A stretch of 41,956 nucleotides of DNA from DASVEG01 sp035540495 (GCA_035540495.1 DATLGL010000052.1:1-41956); one strand, 5' to 3'; shown: positions 15,870 to 24,646, counted from the stretch's first letter. Made by a program: numbers and translations. The notes: a model not told the origin generated them from the letters alone.

Positions 15870-18662
15870 GTGGAACGCATCCTGCGCGGCGCCGTCATTG
15901 CGCTGCTGACGGTCGCGTGCGTCGCGGCGGGACTTCAGATCGACGGAACCGGACGTCCCATCGCTTCGGCGCCGGGCGGCAACGAAGGCGTGCCGGGTGC
16001 AATGGTCCCGACCGGCCTCGAGACACGCGGCGACGGAGCAACAGCCGTCACGGGAGGCGCAGGAGGCGAGGCGTCCGCTGTCGCCACAGCTCCGGGTGGA
16101 GCCGCCGGCGCTCGTGACGGCGCAGCCGGCCCCACCAGCAGGAGGGCATCCCTCGACCCTGCGCTCAAGCGCGAGCTGGCGGTCGCGAAGCCCGGTGCGC
16201 TGATCACGGTGTTCGTTCACGGCTCGAAGCGCACGAGTGCCTCGGCTGCGGCACGAGCGGCGGGCCTTCGCGTCTTCGAGACCTACGACGCGATCGACGT
16301 CGCAGTCGCCCGAGGCCCGGCGCCCGCGATCAGGAAGCTCGCGGGCGTGACCGGCCTCACCTATCTCGAGGCGGACGCGCCGCTCCGCTACTTCACCAAC
16401 TCCTCGCACGAGGCCACTCGAGGCAACGAGGCGCGGGCGGGCTTCACCGCGGTCTACGACGAGCCGCAGCCCCCGAAGCCGGGCCCGAAGAAGCAGGTCT
16501 GCACGACGAGGCGGGTGAAGGGCAAGCGGGTGCGCCAGTGCCGCATCGAGAGCGGGCCTCCGATCCCTCAGCCACCGATCCGCCGGACGCTCACCTCCGC
16601 GCCGGTCGACGGGACAGGCGTGAGCATCGCCATCGTCGACAGCGGCATCGACGCCAATCACCCGATGTTCATGAAGGATGGCGTCTCCAAAGTCGCCCGC
16701 AACTACAAGTTCGTGCACACGCCCTGCTTCGTCGTGGCGTGCGAGGATCCGCAGAAGGGTGCGGAAGACCGGCTCTTCGTGCCGATGACCGAGGCCGACA
16801 CCGCGTCGACGGGCGGGCACGGTACCCACGTGGCGGGAATTGCCGCGGGCTACGACGCGCGGACGGCCACCGGGCAGCAGGTACACGGTGCAGCACCGGG
16901 CGCGACGCTCATCGGCCTCGGCGCCGGCGAGACCCCGCTCACGCTCCGCTTCGCGAACGGCGCGCTCAACTGGATCCTCGAGCACCACGCGAACCCGTGC
17001 GGTGACGGATCGTGCCCGCCGATCAAGGTCGTGAACAACAGCTACGGCGGCAGCGGCGAGTTCAATCCCAACAGCGCCACCGCCAAGTTCCAACGACTGC
17101 TCGCCGAAGCGGGTGTGGTCACGGTATGGGCAGCGGGAAACGGAGACACGACGAACGACGGCGGCGACGGGTCAGACAATCGCGTGTCGCCGCAGGCAAC
17201 GAACCCGTTGCCTGGCGTGATCGCCGTAGCGAACGCCCACGACGGCGACACGGGCGACCGCGACAACCTGCTCGACTCGTCGAGCTCCCGCGGCGAGAAG
17301 GGGAGGCACTCGACCTACCCGGACATCACCGCGCCAGGAAGTTCGATCCTGTCCGCGTGCATGCCGACCCTCGCCGTGTGTCGTGGCGCGGACGCCCGTG
17401 ACCCCTACTACGGCACGATCGGCGGGACCTCGATGGCAGCGCCGCACATAGCGGGCATCGTCGCCCAGATGTTCCAGGCGAACCCGAAGCTGACGGCGGC
17501 CCAGGTCGAAGACGCGCTGGAGGACACGGCCCACCCGTTCGCGTTCGGCGGGTCGTACGAGCCCGACACGCTGAACGACGGCATGACGTCGTTCGACAAG
17601 GGCCACGGAATGGTCGACGCGGTGGGTGCCGTCGCGCGGGCGCGCCTGTTCCACGTCTTCCCCGCCAAGGCGACGTGTGCACCCGACGGCCCGTTCGGGA
17701 CCGACGTCGCAGGTGACGCCACCGACGTCGCCAGCGCCGAGAGCACCCGCCTGCCGTCGGAGCCCGCGCTCGACCTCACGTCGGCCCGCGCCGAGTGGGC
17801 AGGCGGTGTGCTCCGGTTCCTGCTCACCGTCAAGGACCTTCCCGACAGGCCGTTGGTGCTCGGCTCCGATGGCGAGTCGTTCAACGTGTTCTTCCACCAC
17901 GCTGGCACCGCCGTGCGGGTGAACGCGAACCGGCCCGCCAGCGGCGCCCCGTCGTTCACCATGACCGGCGGCCCCCGCCTGACGGGCGCCTTCGACCCGG
18001 CATCCGACACCATCACCATCGACGTGCCGGCCGGTGCCGTCACCGCAGCGGGCATCGAATTGCCAGCGCTGGAGGACGGCACGCCGCTCGTCGGGCTGTA
18101 CGTCTGGTCGAGGCGCGTCGCTGGAGCGGCTGCCCCCGTCGCCGACCGCCTGTACGGTGCGTGCCCCTACACCCTCGCTGCCGGTGCCGTGGCGCCCGCC
18201 CGCTACGTGACGACCGGACCGGACCCCGCACCGAAGCCGCAGTACACGCCGGGCGCGTCCGAGGCCTCTGTCGGTCCGGGCGAGAGCCACACCTGGGAGG
18301 CGGGCCCGTTCGTGCACGCCGGAGTGGTGAGTTCGGTCGACGGGGTCGTGTTCGACTGCCACGGCGGGATTCGCGTCGGCGACGACTGCGACGTGCGCTT
18401 CGTCGAGCTCCGGGTGCCCTCAGCCGGAGCGAAGCTCACGGTGCGGGTCACGCCGTCGAGCCCTGACGCCGACTTCGATCTCTACGTGTACGGGCCCGAC
18501 GGCAAGCAGGTCGGCTACTCCGCAGGGCTGCCGATCGTCGATGACCCCGACGGGGTCGAGCAGGTCACCGTTGACGTGAGCGTTGCCGGCGTCTATCGGA
18601 TCGAGGTCAACCCGTTCACCGCGACGGCGCAGACCTACCGAGGCGAGGTGCTGCTCTCCTGA
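15870..18662 (+). CDS. Secreted S8 family serine protease (subtilase) with C-terminal PPC domain
   Basis: 930 residues. An N-terminal hydrophobic signal (VERILRGAVIALLTVACVAA) precedes a long Gly/Ala/Pro/Thr-rich linker and an inhibitor-like propeptide region (about residues 110-180). The catalytic triad is Asp257 in AIVDSGIDANHP, His317 in GGHGTHVAG and Ser521 in GGTSMAAPH, with the oxyanion Asn in VWAAGNGD. After the catalytic domain come beta-rich regions and a pre-peptidase C-terminal-type domain (near residues 860-930, with DADFDLYVYGPDG). It is likely exported and cell-bound or released. The GTG at 15870 gives the signal peptide; a longer open frame above it is antisense shadow. The protein contains two insertions, one rich in Lys/Pro near residues 195-235, that are not typical of subtilisins. 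Confidence 0.92.
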   Translation: MERILRGAVIALLTVACVAAGLQIDGTGRPIASAPGGNEGVPGAMVPTGLETRGDGATAVTGGAGGEASAVATAPGGAAGARDGAAGPTSRRASLDPALKRELAVAKPGALITVFVHGSKRTSASAAARAAGLRVFETYDAIDVAVARGPAPAIRKLAGVTGLTYLEADAPLRYFTNSSHEATRGNEARAGFTAVYDEPQPPKPGPKKQVCTTRRVKGKRVRQCRIESGPPIPQPPIRRTLTSAPVDGTGVSIAIVDSGIDANHPMFMKDGVSKVARNYKFVHTPCFVVACEDPQKGAEDRLFVPMTEADTASTGGHGTHVAGIAAGYDARTATGQQVHGAAPGATLIGLGAGETPLTLRFANGALNWILEHHANPCGDGSCPPIKVVNNSYGGSGEFNPNSATAKFQRLLAEAGVVTVWAAGNGDTTNDGGDGSDNRVSPQATNPLPGVIAVANAHDGDTGDRDNLLDSSSSRGEKGRHSTYPDITAPGSSILSACMPTLAVCRGADARDPYYGTIGGTSMAAPHIAGIVAQMFQANPKLTAAQVEDALEDTAHPFAFGGSYEPDTLNDGMTSFDKGHGMVDAVGAVARARLFHVFPAKATCAPDGPFGTDVAGDATDVASAESTRLPSEPALDLTSARAEWAGGVLRFLLTVKDLPDRPLVLGSDGESFNVFFHHAGTAVRVNANRPASGAPSFTMTGGPRLTGAFDPASDTITIDVPAGAVTAAGIELPALEDGTPLVGLYVWSRRVAGAAAPVADRLYGACPYTLAAGAVAPARYVTTGPDPAPKPQYTPGASEASVGPGESHTWEAGPFVHAGVVSSVDGVVFDCHGGIRVGDDCDVRFVELRVPSAGAKLTVRVTPSSPDADFDLYVYGPDGKQVGYSAGLPIVDDPDGVEQVTVDVSVAGVYRIEVNPFTATAQTYRGEVLLS

Positions 18663-19495
18663 GCGGCAGCGACCCGTTCGCAGCCAACCGCAGGTTGTGG
18701 GACGCCCGGACGCCGATCCACGCTCGCTCCGAGTACTACGACGTCGAAGGCTTCAAGAACGGGACGTCGTCGCTCCACGCGCTGGAGGTCGACGAGCTGC
18801 TCGCCGCTGTGGGCGGATCGCTCGAGGGCAAGAGGCTCCTCCACCTGCAGTGCCACTTCGGTCTCGACACGTTGTCGTGGGCCCGGCACCACGGCGCGGT
18901 CGTCACCGGCGTCGACTTCTCACCCGTCGCGATCGAGACCGCGGCGGGGCTCGCGTCGGAGCTGGGCCTGTCGGACGTCGCTCGCTTCGTCGAGAGCGAC
19001 GTTCGCAGCCTCCACCTGGGCGAGACGTTCGATGTCGCCTTCGTCTCGTACGGCGCGATGTGCTGGCTGCCGGAGCTCAGCACGTGGGGGCAGGTGATCG
19101 CCCGCCACCTCGCGCCTGACGGCGTCGCGTACGTTGCCGAGGTCCATCCGGCGGGCTCGACGCTCCTCGACGAGCCCGGCACCACGGAGATGGTGGTGGG
19201 ATATCCGTACTGGACGGAACCCGATGCGCCGTTGCGGTTCCTCGAGCCGGGCACGTACGCCGACTTCGACGCCGACATCGAGCTCGAGGAATACGTCTGG
19301 CTCCACGGCATCGGCGACGTCGTGAACGCACTGATCGGCGCTGGCCTCCGCATCGAGTTCCTGCGCGAGCACCCCTTCACCGTCTACCCGCAATTCCCGT
19401 ACCTGGAAGAAGAAGGGGGCATCTGGCGGCTGCCCGCCGAGATGCCCCCGTTCCCACTGCTGTTCTCGCTGGCGGCCCGACAGCCAGTGAGCTAG
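18659..19495 (+). CDS. Class I SAM-dependent methyltransferase
   Basis: Motif I is degenerate for this fold: LLHLQCHFGLDTLSWARHH, a pattern typical of a group of actinobacterial methyltransferases (with HFG instead of GxGxG), and VTGVDFSPVAI follows as the acidic strand-2 end; FDVAFVSYGAMCWLPELSTW is the strand-4 motif. The conserved reading DPFAANRRLWDARTPIHARSEYYD begins upstream of the first common start codon (TTG at 18695). The only upstream in-frame candidate is a CTG at 18659, which overlaps the subtilase stop as CTGA, so start choice is uncertain and the N-terminus given here is the longer version. The substrate is unknown. The stop TAG at 19493-19495 shares bases with the stop of the remnant gene on the opposite strand. 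Confidence 0.8.
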   Translation: MSGSDPFAANRRLWDARTPIHARSEYYDVEGFKNGTSSLHALEVDELLAAVGGSLEGKRLLHLQCHFGLDTLSWARHHGAVVTGVDFSPVAIETAAGLASELGLSDVARFVESDVRSLHLGETFDVAFVSYGAMCWLPELSTWGQVIARHLAPDGVAYVAEVHPAGSTLLDEPGTTEMVVGYPYWTEPDAPLRFLEPGTYADFDADIELEEYVWLHGIGDVVNALIGAGLRIEFLREHPFTVYPQFPYLEEEGGIWRLPAEMPPFPLLFSLAARQPVS

Positions 19496-19913
19496 GGCTT
19501 GTTCGTCACCGTGATGCGGACCATCGCGGTGGCGGTGCCCCCTCGCCCGTCACTTGCGGTGTAGGTGAAGTGGTCGATGCCCTTGAAGCCGTTCTTCGGC
19601 GTGTAGCTGATCGCCCCGCTGTTGGTCAGCACCGCGGTGCCGGCTCCCGGAGCGGTGAAGGAGCTGACGGACAACGTGTCGCCGTCGGGGTCGACATCGT
19701 TCGCCAGCACCGGGATGACGACAGACGGTACGCATCCGGGTCGCGGCCGCGTCGTCGGCGGCGGACGGCGGCTGGTTGACCCGGAGCTCCTGGCCGACGC
19801 GGTAGCTGCACTGACCGTTCGCCGTGTCGGGGGTGAGCGGCCCGTACCCGCACCGCGGAGCACCTCCAGTTGTAGACCCGGATCGGACAATTCGCCACCA
19901 AGTGGTCGAGCAC
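19492..19913 (-). pseudogene. Decayed C-terminus of a cadherin-like/Ig-like secreted protein
   Basis: Three different minus-strand frames each hold one piece of a single protein: first VYNWRC near 19863-19880, then the stretch from GYGPLTPDTANGQCSYRVG to NQPPSAADDAAAT ending near 19740, then VVIPVLANDVDPDGD running to the stop at 19492. The last piece is a typical cadherin-like tandem repeat (pattern PVLANDVDPDGDTL, then FTYTASDGRGGTA) as seen in large surface proteins. At least two net frameshifts separate the pieces, one near 19850 and one near 19735. No upstream part of the gene survives: the ino1 terminator and stop lie just above. This is a gene remnant, or a gene damaged by sequencing errors. 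Confidence 0.72.
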
Positions 19914-19927
19914 CTCCCGGACGCGAA

Positions 19928-19956
19928 GAAGCCCGCGTCGTCTCGACCCGGGCTTC
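19928..19956 (-). terminator. Hairpin downstream of ino1
   Basis: An 8-bp perfect stem (19928-19935 paired with 19949-19956) lies 20 bases after the ino1 stop. In the minus direction it is followed by TTCG but not by a long T run, so termination strength is uncertain. Confidence 0.5.
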
Positions 19957-19975
19957 CTGGACGCGTGCCGGTTCG

Positions 19976-21049
19976 TCAGTTGCCGGCGGCGAACGCCTCC
20001 ACCATCTCGCGGGCGACCTCGTCGCGGTACTGCACGGGCGGCGACTTCATGAAGTAGGCGCTGGCGCCCATGACCGGGCCGCCGAGGCCACGGTCCTTGG
20101 CGACCTTGGCGCAGCGGACGGCGTCGATGATCACGCCGGCCGAGTTCGGCGAGTCGTGGACCTCGAGCTTGAGCTCGACCGTGAGCGGGACGTCACCGAA
20201 GTTGCGGCCTTCCAGGCGGATGAACGCCCACTTGCGGTCCTCGAGCCACGGCACGTGGTCGGACGGGCCGATGTGCACGTCGCGGTCGGTGATCCCGGCG
20301 TCGATCTGGCTCGTGACCGACTGCGTCTTCGAGATCTTCTTCGACTTCAGCCGCTTCCGCTCGAGCATGTTCATGAAGTCCATGTTCCCGCCGAAGTTCA
20401 GCTGGTAGGTGTGGTCGATCGTCGTCCCGCGGTCTTCGAACAGGCGGGCGAGGGTGCGGTGGACGATGGTGGCGCCGACCTGGCTCTTGATGTCGTCACC
20501 GACGATCGGGACGCCGGCGTCTTCGAACTTCTTCGCCCAAACCGGGTCGCTCGCGATGAACACCGGGATGGCGTTCACGAAGGCGACGCCGGCGTCGATG
20601 CAGGCCTGGGCGTAGAACTTCTGCGCCTCCTCCGAACCCACCGGCAGGTAGCTGACGAGCACGTCGGCACGCGCGTCCTTGAGCGCCTGGACGACGTCGA
20701 CCGGCTCGAGCGGGCTCTCCTCGGCGACCTCGCGGTAGTACTCGCCGAAGCCGTCGAAGGTCGGCGCGCGCAGCACCGTCACCCCGAGCTCGGGCACCTC
20801 GGCGAACTTGATGGTGTTGTTGATGTCGGCGTAGATCGCCTTGCCGAGGTCGAGGCCGACCTTCGTGGCGTCGACGTCGAAGGCGGCGACGAACTCCACG
20901 TCACCGACGTGGTAACCGCCGAGCACGACGTGCATGAGGCCGGGAACCCGCTCCGACGGGTCGGCGTTCTTGTAGTACTCCACGCCCTGGACGAGCGAGC
21001 TGGCGCAGTTGCCTACACCGGCGATCGCCACACGGACCTTGCTGCTCAT
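19976..21049 (-). CDS. ino1: Inositol-3-phosphate synthase (Ino1-type)
   Basis: 357 residues, the short actinobacterial form. The enzyme converts glucose 6-phosphate to 1D-myo-inositol 3-phosphate using NAD, supplying phosphatidylinositol and mycothiol. The NAD-binding start VRVAIAGVGNCASSLVQGV, the GLMHVVLGGYHVGDVEFVAAFDVD stretch, and the substrate-site pattern LPVGSEEAQKFYAQACIDAGVAFVNAIPVF, GDDIKSQVGATIVHR and LNFGGNMDF are characteristic. The ATG at 21049 gives MSSKVRVAIAG and overlaps the padR stop as ATGA, so the two are a translationally coupled operon transcribed leftwards. In M. tuberculosis the same gene pair (Rv0046c, Rv0047c) has the same order and direction. Confidence 0.97.
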   Translation of the reverse strand: MSSKVRVAIAGVGNCASSLVQGVEYYKNADPSERVPGLMHVVLGGYHVGDVEFVAAFDVDATKVGLDLGKAIYADINNTIKFAEVPELGVTVLRAPTFDGFGEYYREVAEESPLEPVDVVQALKDARADVLVSYLPVGSEEAQKFYAQACIDAGVAFVNAIPVFIASDPVWAKKFEDAGVPIVGDDIKSQVGATIVHRTLARLFEDRGTTIDHTYQLNFGGNMDFMNMLERKRLKSKKISKTQSVTSQIDAGITDRDVHIGPSDHVPWLEDRKWAFIRLEGRNFGDVPLTVELKLEVHDSPNSAGVIIDAVRCAKVAKDRGLGGPVMGASAYFMKSPPVQYRDEVAREMVEAFAAGN

Positions 21050-21690
21050 ACCGAGCTCTCTTTCTGTACGTGCTCGGGCGCACCCGAGGACTTCTCGTTC
21101 TCGATGAGGCGATCGAGCCAGCTGATGTCTCGCTCGGTCGACTCACGGCTGTGCTCCACGAGGGAGCGGGTGTAGTTGTCGAGGCGGTCCCAGCGGCTGC
21201 GGACGGAGGCACGGGCCTGGGCCAGACGCTCGACGAGATGGGCCCTGCGCCGCTCGAGGAGACCGAGGCGGGCGTCGGGCGGGAGGTGACGGGCGAACGC
21301 GAGCTTCAGCTGGAAGGTGCGGTCGTCGTCGCTCGTCTGCGATTCGGTGGCGAGGAGCTCCTCGAAGAGCCGCTCGCCGGTCTCGGTGATCCGATACACC
21401 TTCCGGGTCCGGCCGCCGGTGGCCCGAGTCGCCGTCCGCTTCCGGGCCCGGAACGCCGCCAGCTCACCGCCGAGGGAACCGGTCATGGGGATGGCGGGAA
21501 CAGGCCGTTCGGTAGCGGCCGCTTCGGTGGCCACGATCGCCCCAGCCGTCTCGAGTCGGCGCAGCGCCGGATAGAGGGAGCCGAACGACGCGCCGGAGAA
21601 CGGCCCGAGCGTGTCGCTCAGCCGCTTCTTCAACTCGTATCCGTGGAGCTCCTGCTCCTTCAGCAACCCGAGGATGGCCAGTTCCAACAC
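21046..21690 (-). CDS. PadR family transcriptional regulator
   Basis: 214 residues. The N-terminal winged helix-turn-helix starts MLELAILGLLKEQELHGYELKKRL and contains SFGSLYPALRRLETAG, the PadR wing signature. A basic linker (about residues 75-95) and KVYRITETGERLFEELL complete the DNA-binding part. The C-terminal half (about residues 115-195, with LERRRAHLVERLAQAR) is a long helical dimerisation region of the Vir_act_alpha_C type. GTG at 21690 is used. It precedes ino1 with an ATGA overlap, and two palindromes lie 21-43 bases upstream, so it probably represses its own operon and thus ino1. Its ligand is unknown. Confidence 0.94.
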   Translation of the reverse strand: MLELAILGLLKEQELHGYELKKRLSDTLGPFSGASFGSLYPALRRLETAGAIVATEAAATERPVPAIPMTGSLGGELAAFRARKRTATRATGGRTRKVYRITETGERLFEELLATESQTSDDDRTFQLKLAFARHLPPDARLGLLERRRAHLVERLAQARASVRSRWDRLDNYTRSLVEHSRESTERDISWLDRLIENEKSSGAPEHVQKESSV

Positions 21691-21710
21691 GTGTGGCGGT
21701 TCGTCTCTTC

Positions 21711-21733
21711 CGATGTATCGATCCGATATATCG
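21711..21733. promoter_or_regulatory. Tandem palindromic operator upstream of padR-ino1
   Basis: A near-palindrome CGATGTATCG (21711-21720) and a perfect one CGATATATCG (21724-21733) are separated by three bases; together they also give the palindrome TATCG-ATC-CGATA (21716-21728). They lie 21-43 bases before the padR start, where a -10/-35 region would sit. AT-rich palindromes in a very GC-rich context are typical PadR sites. Autoregulation is inferred. Confidence 0.65.
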
Positions 21734-21855
21734 AGCGTCAGTGTACTGCCGACACGAACTTCTGCAAGCGCGCGCCGGGTCCGGCCGGTCGGCGGACCTG
21801 TCGTTGCAGGTCACGGCTACCCTCTTGCGGTCATGGCTCCCGCCCGACGGCGCCC

Positions 21856-22260
21856 GTGAGTTTCCGTCCCGACTCGATCGGGGCCGCCGCGCGACCCGTT
21901 GGCGTGGTCGACTACCGCCTGGCGCGGAACTCGACCGTGAAGGAGTACCGGCGCGGCCGCCTCAAGCGGATCGACATCTGCGACGCCCAGGCGGAGCTCC
22001 TCCGCAACGCCGAGTTCTGCGGGCGGCCCGCGTCCGAGCCGTGCCCGATCTGCGAGGGCGACCGGATGGTGCTGGTCACCTACGTGTTCGGCAACCGACT
22101 CCCGGCGAGCGGGCGGTGCATCCTCAAGCTCGACGAGTTGGCGAAGCTCGACCGGGCATCCGAGGACCGGGCCGCGTACGTCGTCGAGGTGTGCGGCGAC
22201 TGCTCGTGGAACCACCTGGTGCGCAGCTTCCCGATCGGGCGTCGGCGCGCGCGGCTGTAG
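21856..22260 (+). CDS. DUF5318 family protein
   Basis: 134 residues, matching the size of M. tuberculosis Rv0049. Conserved features visible are VDYRLARNSTVKEYRRGR, DICDAQAELLRNAEFCG, the CPICEGDRM zinc-knuckle-like pair and the later CGDCSWNHLVRSF pair, so four cysteines probably bind zinc. The function of the family is not known. GTG at 21856 gives VSFRPDSIGAAARPVGVVDYRL; the much longer frame upstream is antisense to padR. It is divergent from padR and followed four bases later by the penicillin-binding protein gene, as in M. tuberculosis where it precedes ponA1. A link to cell-wall growth is inference from this conserved neighbourhood. Confidence 0.9.
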   Translation: MSFRPDSIGAAARPVGVVDYRLARNSTVKEYRRGRLKRIDICDAQAELLRNAEFCGRPASEPCPICEGDRMVLVTYVFGNRLPASGRCILKLDELAKLDRASEDRAAYVVEVCGDCSWNHLVRSFPIGRRRARL

Positions 22261-22264
22261 GCGG

Positions 22265-24409
22265 ATGGCGCTCGACAACGAGGGCCGCAACTGGTTCTGG
22301 CGTCACCGGAAGGCGCTGTGGCTGGGAGCGACCTTGACCTGCGCGGCGGTGGCGATCGGGCTTTACCGGATGGCCCAGGTCCCGTTGCCCGAACCGGGGG
22401 CGCTGGCCGAGACGACGGTGCTCACGGATGTCAACGGTGCACGCCTCGCGTCGATCGACAGCGGCGAAGACCGCACGCCGGTGCCTCTCGAGACGGTTCC
22501 GCCGATAGTCGTCCAGGCGGTGCTCGCGTCGGAGGACCGCAACTTCTACGACCACGGCGGCATCGATCCCGTCGGTGTCGTGCGGGCCGCGATGGCCGAC
22601 GTGCGGGGCAGGCCGCTGCAGGGTGGCAGCACGATCACCCAGCAGTACGTGAAGCAGGTGTACCTGAGCAGCGAGCGCACCCTCACCCGCAAGGTGCGGG
22701 AGGCGGCCCTGGCCCTCAAGGTCGAGCGGCGCTGGCAGAAGGACGAGATCCTCGAGCGCTACCTGAACACGGTGTACTTCGGCCGGGGCGCCTATGGCGT
22801 GCAGGCCGCAAGTCGCGCGTACTTCGCCAAGGACGTCGGCGACCTCACCCTGTCGCAGGCCGCATACCTGGCGGGCCTGATCCGCTCGCCGAACAGCGCG
22901 AGCCCGGACGACCCCAAGACGCGTCCGGTCGGCCAGCGCCGCCGCGACCGCGCGCTCTCCGCCATGCGGGAGGAGGGGTGGATCACCGCAGCACAGGAGC
23001 GCGCTGCTGCGGCGGAGGCCCTCGACACCGAGGTGCTGGCGCGGGAGCAGCGCGAGCCGGAGATCGTCGGCACCGACAAGGGGACCTCGTACTTCGTCGA
23101 GTACGTGCGGGCGGAGCTGGTCCGCCGCTACGGCGAGGACACCACCTACCAGGGCGGGCTGCGGGTCAAGACCTCGCTCGATCTGAACCTGCAGGCCCAG
23201 GCGTACGACGCGGTCTACGGCTTCCTCGATCGACCCGACAGCGATCCGGCCGGCGCGCTGGTCTCGATCGACGACCAGGGCCGAGTGCTCGCGATGGTCG
23301 GCGGCCGGAACTTCACCGAGTCGAAGGTCAACTACGCCGTCGGCCGCGAGGGCGGCGGCTCTGGCCGCCAAGGCGGGTCGACGTTCAAGCCGTTCCTCCT
23401 CGCCGCCCTGGTGAAGGACGGCTACAGCGTCCAGAGCTCGTTCCCCGCGCCCGACCGGGTGGTGCTGCCCAAGGCGAACGAGGGCAAGGACTACGAGGTC
23501 GAGAACTACGAGGAGGCCGACTACGGCGATTCGATGAACCTGATCGACGCCACGGCGAGTTCGGTCAACACCGTGTACATCCAGGCGCAGGAATCGCTCG
23601 GACGGCAGCGTGTCGCCGACATGGCGAAGGAGTTGGGCGTGCGGAAGTCGCCCGTGCCCGCGGTGGCGTCGACCGTGCTCGGCACCGCCGAGGTCTCGGT
23701 GCTCGAGATGGCGAGCGCCTACTCGACGTTCGCTGCTCGGGGCGTTCACGTCGAGCCCCGTGTGATCCTCGAGGTTCGCCGCGCGGACGGCACGGTGATC
23801 GAGCCCGAGTCGCCGCCCCAGACCCAGCGCGTACTCTCGACCGACGAGGCCGACGTCGTCAACCACTGCCTCCGTCAGGTCGTCCTGCGCGGCTCGGGAG
23901 TCGGCGCGAAGCTCTCGTCGGTGCAGGTGGCCGGGAAGACCGGCACAGCCCAGAACTACGGCGACGCGTGGTTCGTCGGCTACACCCCGAAGCTCACGAC
24001 CGCGGTCTGGATGGGCTTCCCCGAGGGCAACAAGCGCCCGATGTTGAACGTGCGCGACAAGAAGGTGAGTGGCGGTTCGTTCCCGGCGACCATCTTCCGC
24101 CGGTTCATGGAAGGGGCCACCAAGGACCCGAAGTTCCAGGCCCAGTTCCCGAAGGTCTCCCGCTTCAAGGGCAAGGCGCTGGCGCAGCCGGCGAAGGTCG
24201 TGCTTCCGACGACCACGACGACGTCGACGACAACGACGACGGCGCCCGACGCCGGCACCGACGACGACTCGAAGGACAAGGACAAGTCGACCACGACGAC
24301 CGCCCCGACCGGAGCGACCACGACCCGCCCTTCCCCGACGACGACGGCGGCTCCGGCGAGCACCACAGCGCCACCACCGCCTCCGACGACGGCCGCGCCG
24401 CCGGGTTAG
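22265..24409 (+). CDS. ponA: Class A penicillin-binding protein (PonA-type)
   Basis: 714 residues. A cytoplasmic N-terminus and one membrane segment (near residues 18-34) precede a GT51 glycosyltransferase domain: SEDRNFYDHGGID with catalytic Glu90, GGSTITQQYVKQVYLS, KDEILERYLNTVYFG and LAGLIRSPN. The transpeptidase domain has SxxK as GGSTFKPF with Ser372, SxN as SSVN, and KTGT with Lys558. It polymerises and cross-links murein at the outer face of the membrane. The tail from about residue 640 is a low-complexity Thr/Pro/Ala region encoded by runs of ACG and ACC codons, a common linker at the C-terminus of actinobacterial PonA. The gene corresponds in position to M. tuberculosis ponA1 (Rv0050). 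A PASTA domain is absent. Confidence 0.96.
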   Translation: MALDNEGRNWFWRHRKALWLGATLTCAAVAIGLYRMAQVPLPEPGALAETTVLTDVNGARLASIDSGEDRTPVPLETVPPIVVQAVLASEDRNFYDHGGIDPVGVVRAAMADVRGRPLQGGSTITQQYVKQVYLSSERTLTRKVREAALALKVERRWQKDEILERYLNTVYFGRGAYGVQAASRAYFAKDVGDLTLSQAAYLAGLIRSPNSASPDDPKTRPVGQRRRDRALSAMREEGWITAAQERAAAAEALDTEVLAREQREPEIVGTDKGTSYFVEYVRAELVRRYGEDTTYQGGLRVKTSLDLNLQAQAYDAVYGFLDRPDSDPAGALVSIDDQGRVLAMVGGRNFTESKVNYAVGREGGGSGRQGGSTFKPFLLAALVKDGYSVQSSFPAPDRVVLPKANEGKDYEVENYEEADYGDSMNLIDATASSVNTVYIQAQESLGRQRVADMAKELGVRKSPVPAVASTVLGTAEVSVLEMASAYSTFAARGVHVEPRVILEVRRADGTVIEPESPPQTQRVLSTDEADVVNHCLRQVVLRGSGVGAKLSSVQVAGKTGTAQNYGDAWFVGYTPKLTTAVWMGFPEGNKRPMLNVRDKKVSGGSFPATIFRRFMEGATKDPKFQAQFPKVSRFKGKALAQPAKVVLPTTTTTSTTTTTAPDAGTDDDSKDKDKSTTTTAPTGATTTRPSPTTTAAPASTTAPPPPPTTAAPPG

Positions 24410-24421
24410 GCCCGCGGCCCG

Positions 24422-24646
24422 TCACTCAGCGGTGGCTTCGGCGTCCTCGTGCGGGTACTGGGTTCGGCACGAGAAGCACCACAGCTCGACCTCGTCGGTG
24501 TGGGTGACCTTGGCCGCGGCGTCCCACGTCTCGGGCTGCACGTAGAGGCGCTTCACGCCGACGAGATCGGCGTCTTCGCGTGCGCAGTTCTGGCAGACAC
24601 CGAGGCTGCCTGGCGAGTGGTCGGTCACGAGCAGGTGACCGTACAC
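24422..24646 (-). CDS. Small zinc-ribbon protein
   Basis: 74 residues (or 68 if the internal GTG at 24628 is used, which gives VTDHSPGSLGVCQNC and better matches related small proteins). Two CxxC pairs, CQNC near residue 18 and CFSC near residue 52, make a likely zinc ribbon, with GVKRLYVQPETWD between them. No DNA-binding helix is visible. It stands alone on the minus strand between the PBP gene and panB, and its start lies only 55 bases from that of panB on the other strand. The function is unknown; structural or RNA-related roles are typical of such mini-proteins. Confidence 0.7.
   Translation of the reverse strand: MYGHLLVTDHSPGSLGVCQNCAREDADLVGVKRLYVQPETWDAAAKVTHTDEVELWCFSCRTQYPHEDAEATAE

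Noticed and set aside
19622..21175. 517-codon plus-strand frame opposite ino1
   Set aside because: It is antisense to ino1, whose motifs are intact, and has shadow composition.
24207..24245. ACG triplet run as a possible CRISPR-like or satellite array
   Set aside because: It codes in frame for Thr-rich linker of the PBP, with no spacers.
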